DNA from: Endotrypanum monterogeii | Lineage: Eukaryota > Euglenozoa > Kinetoplastea > Trypanosomatida > Trypanosomatidae | Reading direction: 5' to 3' | Assembly (NCBI GenBank): GCA_000333855.2 | Contig: CM007316.1 | Location: 902,794 to 966,793 of the forward strand | Length of the DNA: 64,000 bases | Part shown: positions 59,009 through 64,000 of the stretch, piece by piece | How positions within the stretch are numbered: position 1 is the stretch's first letter | How the letters are laid out: every line of letters starts with the position of its first letter | The notes under the pieces: generated by a model | Database searches by the model: none | What the model saw: the letters and a program-made list of their open reading frames with translations, nothing else | Told to the model about the DNA's origin: nothing | Position numbers and translations under genes: made by a program

Positions 59009-60271
59009 CTAGTCCTCCACAGGATCTGCATGTTCGTCCTCGTCCGAAGAGGAGGAGGAAGACGAGGAGGTCATGCTCCTGTGCGCCGCTGTTTTTTCTA
59101 GCACGCAGAAAAACATAGGGCCCCATCCATGGCAGGAGTCGGGCAGAAGCAAGCGACCGTACGCTGTCGCCTCACCGAGCACAGATGGCGTATGCCGGAA
59201 ACACGCCGCTGTAGTAGAAGCGTGTGTTTCGCCCACCTCGCTTATCGTCCTCGTTGAATCAGCTGAAGCAGCAGCGGCGGCGGCAGACTCTGCCTTAATA
59301 ACCTTGACACCACACCGAGTGCGACGCAGAACCTCTGCCACGACACCGTCGTTTTCCAAGGGAGAAATTGAGCAGGTGCTGTAGACTATGCGGCCACCAA
59401 CACGACACGTTTCTATCGCGCGCTGAAGCAGCGTTCGTTGAAGAATTGCAAGCTGGGTTGTCGTCCCCTCGGACCACTCACGCAGCGACGGGGGGGATCC
59501 GCCTGACTGTTGGAGGAGGTGCCGCTCCGAGGAGCACGGGGCATCGACGAGGACACGCGAGAAGGCCCCCGGGTCGTGCCACGTCTGCGCATCGCGCTGC
59601 GTGGTTCTCCATGGGACGTAGTTAACCGGCACGTGCTCCTGCAAATTACGACGGAGCCGCGTGCAGCGGTCGGCACGACTCTCATTGCACGTGAGTGAGC
59701 CGTCAGGTGAGAGAAACTGCGCAATCGCAATCGATTTTCCACCTGGTGCTGCGCACATGTCGAGGACAGTATCGAACCCGCCCACCTGCAGCTGCTCAAC
59801 GATGTGCGTTGAGGCATAGTCGAGCAAGTAGTAGGCCTTGATACCAAAGGCATCCATAGGGGGCTTGTCGATGATGATCTTCTGGTGAAGTGCACCAGCA
59901 GCCTTTGTAGAGGTCCCCTTCTCCTGCTGCGTTGCTTTGTTGCTGCCATGATCTGCCGTAACTGCGGCCTCGCCTGAGTAGGTCTCAAGGGACGGCTGAA
60001 AGGCCTGGATAACGGAATTGGGGTCAACTCGTGTAAGACCGTGTGTCGCCTCCTCGAAAGGGACCTGAGAGAAGCGGTTCCAGAGTGCCACCTTGCGGGG
60101 CGCCTCTACCATGGATGCGCGCAGAGTAGGCCAACGCTCACCGTAGATTTCGCTGTAGTACTCATCAAACGTGCGCAGTCTACCTCGTTGCTTTCTCTTG
60201 AAGCCCTCCGTCGTGTGAGCACTCGATACGGTCTTCTTGCGGCTGTAGCCGGTAGGCACCGGTGGGGGCAT
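59009..60271 (-). CDS. NSUN4-like RNA cytosine-5 methyltransferase (NOL1/NOP2/Sun family)
   Basis: A 420-residue S-adenosylmethionine-dependent RNA m5C methyltransferase, likely acting on mitochondrial ribosomal RNA. Motif I VLDMCAAPGGKS (169-180) binds SAM. Motif IV VDAPCSSERH (242-251) holds Cys246 for enzyme release, and motif VI IVYSTCSISPLEND holds the catalytic Cys300. The Ser-Glu-Arg-His after the PC motif matches the NSUN3/NSUN4 branch better than NOP2. No PUA domain is seen, as in NSUN4. A 29-residue insertion rich in Ala/Ser lies before the final strands, and the C-terminus is a run of Ser then acids. The ATG at 60271 is the first in frame. The 76 codons before it are open from GTG and look like a mitochondrial presequence without ATG. 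Confidence 0.9.
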   Translation of the reverse strand: MPPPVPTGYSRKKTVSSAHTTEGFKRKQRGRLRTFDEYYSEIYGERWPTLRASMVEAPRKVALWNRFSQVPFEEATHGLTRVDPNSVIQAFQPSLETYSGEAAVTADHGSNKATQQEKGTSTKAAGALHQKIIIDKPPMDAFGIKAYYLLDYASTHIVEQLQVGGFDTVLDMCAAPGGKSIAIAQFLSPDGSLTCNESRADRCTRLRRNLQEHVPVNYVPWRTTQRDAQTWHDPGAFSRVLVDAPCSSERHLLQQSGGSPPSLREWSEGTTTQLAILQRTLLQRAIETCRVGGRIVYSTCSISPLENDGVVAEVLRRTRCGVKVIKAESAAAAAASADSTRTISEVGETHASTTAACFRHTPSVLGEATAYGRLLLPDSCHGWGPMFFCVLEKTAAHRSMTSSSSSSSSDEDEHADPVED

Positions 60272-61335
60272 GGCGGAAGAGTGGTCAAGAAGCGAATGAG
60301 CCGAATAACGCGCCACGAGTATTATCCCTTGGCTAGTGTGACGAACACGGCGATGAATAACAAACACGTTTGGTTGAGCTCGTGCGCGTGACTCGGGACA
60401 CAAACGGTGCACCCAAAACTTGATTCTAGTAATGCTTGATGTCGTGCAGGGAGAATTATGCCGATGAGAAGACACAACAGGAAAAGATTCTCCACACACG
60501 CACAGAGACAGAGAGAGAGCGGCAGCAGGAGGAAGAGGTATAGGCTAGAGAATTGCATTAGAATTCACCTTATGGGAGGCTGTAAACACAACGGTGAAGA
60601 GGGATCATCAGAAGGGTGAGAGGCCCCTTTTTTTCGTAGCAGTGTGCAAAGGCAACGGCGGCGCCTCAAGCATCCACCGAGGCCCATCCAGTCAGAAACC
60701 TGCTAAAGGAATACCACCACCACCAATACATAAAGAGAAAAGCTTCAATGGCGCATGAACAGGTGAACCGAACGTAAAACCAGTACGTAAGAAGAAACGA
60801 GTGATCTGTGCCTCCACCCCCCCCCGCCCCCCGGGTCGTCCTTGCCCCGCACCTCGCTCACTTACCACATACCTAGATGCGCTCGACTAGTAACAAATGC
60901 GTCACTCACCCCGCGCCCACCCCCTTTTCCCTCGATTTTCATTGTGTCACGTTGCCTCCGACACCATCACCCCTCCCTCACTTGGAATTCTGTGAATTTG
61001 ACACACCAATCTCTCCTCTCCCACAATGCACACACTCACAGGAACGTGAGTGTTTTTCACACCCAGAGTTCGAGGGAGGCCACATACACGCACCCACACA
61101 GGCACAGGCACACACACAAAAAAAAAACAAAAAAATGTGGGCATCACTAGCCTCACACAAGCACAGGTGATCCCAAAATCAAATAGCTGCGCCGACATGT
61201 AAGAGGACTGGAAAGAAAAAGGGAACCCTCACCCTTCTCTTCACCCCTTCCTCCCTTTCACGCACAGACTTTTGAAACCGCTGATGAGAGGCTAAACATC
61301 CTTCCGATCGCCTACCGTAGCAGGCGTGAGCATCA
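60272..61335. other. Intergenic spacer
   Basis: The part 60272-60499 continues the NSUN4 frame without ATG (see findings). C run 60820-60833; CA-rich 61075-61120 and A runs 61118-61136. No separate gene recognised. Confidence 0.65.
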
Positions 61336-62775
61336 CTACGATTTGGAGTGCTCACTCGGTGACGGCACGCCCTCATCCGTTAAGGGAGAAGCAGCAGCAT
61401 CTGTCTTCGTCTCGTGTTGCGTGTGCTCTCCCTCAGGGGTGCTGAGAGGAGACGGTGTCGAGTCAGTCGCGTTGGCCTCCCCTGACGTCTCTGGTGGTAC
61501 CGCGAACCCGAGCACTTGGTTTAGATTTGAATACGGGGGCGGAGTGTAGCGCGTTTCCATATATTTGTCCCCCCGTAGCGGACGCTGGAGTTCATCAATC
61601 ATCGCCCTCTTCATCCATGCGCAGCCGGTCTCTGGGTCTGCCAGCTGAGACCAGGCGCGATCGATCGGGTCTGGGGACTGGCGCAAAAGTGTCGTGTCCC
61701 AGTGATGCATGTAGGTATTCAGACCCACCTGCGGACCGGGCACCTGCACGTCGTAGGGGACTTCGACCAAAAAATAGTGCACCGGCACACGCCAATAAAA
61801 CACCGGGTTGTCCTGGGACAGTACCGCGGTGGGGTACACATTTCCGGCCTCGACAGTGATGCCGGTCTCCTCCCAGAGCGTTCGAATCGCTGCCTCCTTG
61901 TAATGCTCGTATAGCAGCGTCCACTTTCCAGGTGTCTTGAGAGAAATAGGGGGGATGTCTGGTGGCCGCAGATCTCGATTGATGCGACGTAACAGAAGCC
62001 ACTCGACACTTTCGCCTGGGCAAGTCGACGGCACCTTCTCAGAGCTGCCAACTTTCCCTGGGATCTGCCGGAACACAGCCAATCTAACGTAAGCAGGATC
62101 CTGGTCGAGCGCTGTTTCCATTAGCTGCCGACAATTAAAGATGCCACGCTCGCTGCCGAAGAGATACACGGTTAGCTCTACCTCATCAGCCGTCGCGTAA
62201 CCACCTTCCTCCTCCGGCAGACCAAGCCGTGCGGGATGAGTAGGTTCAACCTCTAAGTGAACACCAGTACGATATTTGAGCTCTGACGCCCACTCCCGCA
62301 TCGGACCGGTGACTTTTCGAGCGTGCTCAGCCGTCGTCTGCCAGCGATACACAAGTGAATTGGTCAAAAGATCAAACCTGCCCGGCGGTTGCTCAATCTT
62401 TTCCAAGCGGATGCGCGCACTCGGCGTCTGCAAGTCTGCGTTGACCAGGGGCTGGGAGAGCACCGTGTCCATCGACAAGTTGCCCTCACCCGCCAAGGCG
62501 TGAGAAAGCTCGGATTGTAGTCCAGAAGAGTCGTCCGTCACGTACCCAGGGCCCTCTCCCCCGGAGCGCCAGCGGCACGACGCCACTTGCGTCGCTGGAC
62601 AGGAGCAGCTACTGCTTGCACCCGCCCACCCAGAGGAGCAAGTCTTTACACCAACAAAGCGACGCATAAAAGAGAACACCGGCTTCCCCAACTGAAGTGA
62701 GCTACTACTAACGTGCTTGGGAGCCGCGAGGTCACACAGCCGCGCGCGGTGCAGGAGCGATCCGATGCGAACCAT
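61336..62775 (-). CDS. MERS1: Nudix hydrolase resembling mitochondrial edited mRNA stability factor 1
   Basis: A 479-residue protein from the ATG at 62775. The N-terminus is a clear mitochondrial presequence (MVRIGSLLHRARLCDLAAPK, then MRRFVGVK). A conserved-looking helical/beta part (about 120-265) precedes a Nudix domain with box G283 KWTLLYE to EAAIRTLWEETGI (294-306), followed by typical beta strands (FYWRVPVHYFLVEVPYDV). The tail from about 430 is Ser/Thr/Glu-rich. MERS1 of trypanosomes is a Nudix protein of the mitochondrial 5' pyrophosphohydrolase complex that removes pyrophosphate from primary transcripts and stabilises edited mRNAs. The assignment rests on domain order, length and N-terminus, not on an alignment. 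The box has R-T instead of R-E, and the spacing from Gly to Glu is one residue long. Another mitochondrial Nudix protein is the alternative. Confidence 0.75.
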   Translation of the reverse strand: MVRIGSLLHRARLCDLAAPKHVSSSSLQLGKPVFSFMRRFVGVKTCSSGWAGASSSCSCPATQVASCRWRSGGEGPGYVTDDSSGLQSELSHALAGEGNLSMDTVLSQPLVNADLQTPSARIRLEKIEQPPGRFDLLTNSLVYRWQTTAEHARKVTGPMREWASELKYRTGVHLEVEPTHPARLGLPEEEGGYATADEVELTVYLFGSERGIFNCRQLMETALDQDPAYVRLAVFRQIPGKVGSSEKVPSTCPGESVEWLLLRRINRDLRPPDIPPISLKTPGKWTLLYEHYKEAAIRTLWEETGITVEAGNVYPTAVLSQDNPVFYWRVPVHYFLVEVPYDVQVPGPQVGLNTYMHHWDTTLLRQSPDPIDRAWSQLADPETGCAWMKRAMIDELQRPLRGDKYMETRYTPPPYSNLNQVLGFAVPPETSGEANATDSTPSPLSTPEGEHTQHETKTDAAASPLTDEGVPSPSEHSKS

Positions 62776-62789
62776 TCCTTATTGATGAT

Positions 62790-62985
62790 CGGCCTCGACT
62801 GTTCGCTATCTCGTACCTGCAAATAAACGACGCAGAAAAAAAAAAAGGGAGGTGGGCAAGGGAAAATCCACAAACACCACACAGTCCAGTGAGCAGAGCA
62901 GGTGCAATGGTAACAAGAGGATTAAAAAGGGGGAGAGCGAGGAAAAAAGTTGTCATTTTGGGGGGAGCACATGAACACATCACCG

Positions 62986-63022
<37 letters not shown>

Positions 63023-63119
63023 TCTACTACTACACCACCTACCGACCCGACACACGACGACACACCGACGACTAACACGACGAACTTACGTACGTTAGTT
63101 CCCGTTTACGTACGTACGT
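62790..63119. repeat. Redundant contig end, first copy of an artificial duplication
   Basis: 62790-63020 repeats at 63130-63361 with one A-run length difference and one substitution (C at 62982, A in the other copy), including the TA repeat. 63021-63119 then follows TACG flow order up to the N gap. This is best read as an unmerged contig end. Confidence 0.85.
62817..62818 (-). promoter_or_regulatory. Predicted spliced-leader acceptor AG for the Nudix gene
   Basis: Minus strand: a tract with 11 T flanked by C/T, then CTGCGTCGTTTATTTGCAG without an earlier AG, 41 nt before the ATG. The same signal is present in the duplicate copy about 340 bp away, which has a 12-base T run. Confidence 0.65.
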
Positions 63120-63129
63120 NNNNNNNNNN
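63120..63129. other. Assembly gap of 10 N
   Basis: Separates the degraded left contig end from the right contig, which begins with the duplicate of 62790 onward. The gap probably represents an overlap, not missing sequence. Confidence 0.85.
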
Positions 63130-63326
63130 CGGCCTCGACTGTTCGCTATCTCGTACCTGCAAATAAACGACGCAGAAAAAAAAAAAAGGGAGGTGGGCAA
63201 GGGAAAATCCACAAACACCACACAGTCCAGTGAGCAGAGCAGGTGCAATGGTAACAAGAGGATTAAAAAGGGGGAGAGCGAGGAAAAAAGTTGTCATTTT
63301 GGGGGGAGCACATGAACACATCAACG

Positions 63327-63361
<35 letters not shown>
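63130..63361. repeat. Second copy of the duplicated segment, probably the genuine one
   Basis: Same sequence as 62790-63020 to about 99 percent by eye. It continues after the TA repeat into ordinary sequence (TCCACCTATACCACCCACTC), of which the first copy's tail is a distorted version. Confidence 0.85.
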
Positions 63362-63363
<2 letters not shown>

Positions 63364-64000
63364 ACCTATACCACCCACTCCCGCGCACACAGGCACACAC
63401 ACGCATACAGCATTCGCTGTTTTCCCACTCGTTGGCATGTGCCCAACGATCATGCGTCAAACATATAAGCCACGAGGAAGAAGTGCGCTGTGTTCGAGAC
63501 AACATCAAAAAACATAGCGATGGAGGAGACACGTCACGAGCAGGAGAGCAGATACAAGGTCAGCCACCGCTGGAACCATGCCCTGTGGATGGACTTGACT
63601 CTGGGCGAGCAGAGTCTTTCTGCCCCCACACAGTTGGGGAGGGGAGGTAATCTGCAAACAAACATGTGTGCGATGAACGCCATTGTTCGGGGAGTTTCGG
63701 TGCATGCAAGAGGAAGATACACTGCTGCCTTCAAAGTAGGACCAGATGAGAAGCGACTCAGTCTCAGTGCATGTGTATCGTTTCTATTTATATATCTCTG
63801 TGAATGCCAGCTGATGCTGGTGCGGTACTAGAAGCCGTAACAACTCCCCGAACTTCGTGATGGGGCTACGTGTCTGTGTGAAAAGGTAGGATAGCAAGCG
63901 AAGGAGAGTCTAGACAGAATAAAGGAGAAAGTCAGGCATGGGCATTCAAAAGCCACTTGCAATATCGCATGCCCATCAAGCGCAGATAGAGAAACACACG

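Larger units (their letters stand above)
62776..64000. other. Intergenic spacer at right edge
   Basis: Leader of the Nudix gene, a duplicated segment with N gap (separate entries), then TA repeat to 63361 and CA-rich 63380-63405. The remainder to 64000 has stops in all minus frames near the edge, so the next gene's coding part lies beyond the window. Confidence 0.7.

Noticed and set aside
1..64000. tRNA, snoRNA or rRNA genes, CRISPR arrays, insertion sequences
   Set aside because: None could be recognised by eye; snoRNA clusters could be missed without a covariance search.

Overview
The window reads as nuclear DNA of a trypanosomatid close to Leishmania. Nineteen protein genes, one cut by the left edge, all lie on the minus strand as long intronless frames. 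They are separated by 0.7 to 4 kb of non-coding DNA, with no strand switch anywhere. Pyrimidine tracts ending in AG sit before several start codons, as expected for trans-spliced polycistronic transcription. TA and CA/GT microsatellites and purine/pyrimidine runs fill the spacers. Long A+C-rich protein tails, FG nucleoporin chemistry and a MERS1-like Nudix protein also point to kinetoplastids. The species cannot be named from the sequence. Because bacterial-type start codons do not apply here, every start given is an in-frame ATG; several frames are open further upstream only from GTG or TTG.

Layout in transcription order, right to left. At 61.3-62.8 kb is a Nudix hydrolase resembling MERS1. 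At 59.0-60.3 kb is an NSUN4-like RNA m5C methyltransferase, and at 55.3-58.3 kb a large protein with a mitochondrial-type N-terminus. These three may form a mitochondrial RNA/ribosome neighbourhood. A 2506-residue TPR/IQ-motif protein fills 46.4-53.9 kb. A kelch-like protein, a HAD-like hydrolase and an unknown poly-Ala protein follow. Two divergent neighbouring aquaporins lie at 35.1-36.8 and 32.1-33.0 kb. Next come a PPR-like protein, an FG nucleoporin of the Nup62/Nsp1 type, an NADH-cytochrome b5 reductase, a TMEM42/DMT-like membrane protein and a sterol C-14 reductase. A 1210-residue unknown protein and a coiled-coil protein follow, and then a 3.95 kb spacer with no clear gene. The left end holds a sphingosine-1-phosphate-phosphatase-like enzyme, a small probably mitochondrial protein, and a protein with 57-bp (19-residue) charged tandem repeats running off the edge. 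Co-location in such a transcription unit does not itself imply shared function.

The most striking non-genic observation concerns the assembly. All three N gaps (12638-12657, 33149-33226, 63120-63129) sit beside a TA or GT microsatellite. Five gap-facing flanks of about 70-105 bp follow the T-A-C-G nucleotide flow order of pyrosequencing. They resemble degraded copies of the true sequence on the other side of the repeat. At the third gap about 230 bp is present twice. The gaps are therefore probably not missing DNA but unmerged contig ends.

I found no convincing undescribed multi-gene system. The best candidates for new biology are aquaporins without the usual selectivity-filter arginine, a possible 79-codon gene in the 4 kb spacer, a predicted 2-nt 5' leader on the sterol reductase mRNA, and several unrecognised conserved-looking proteins.
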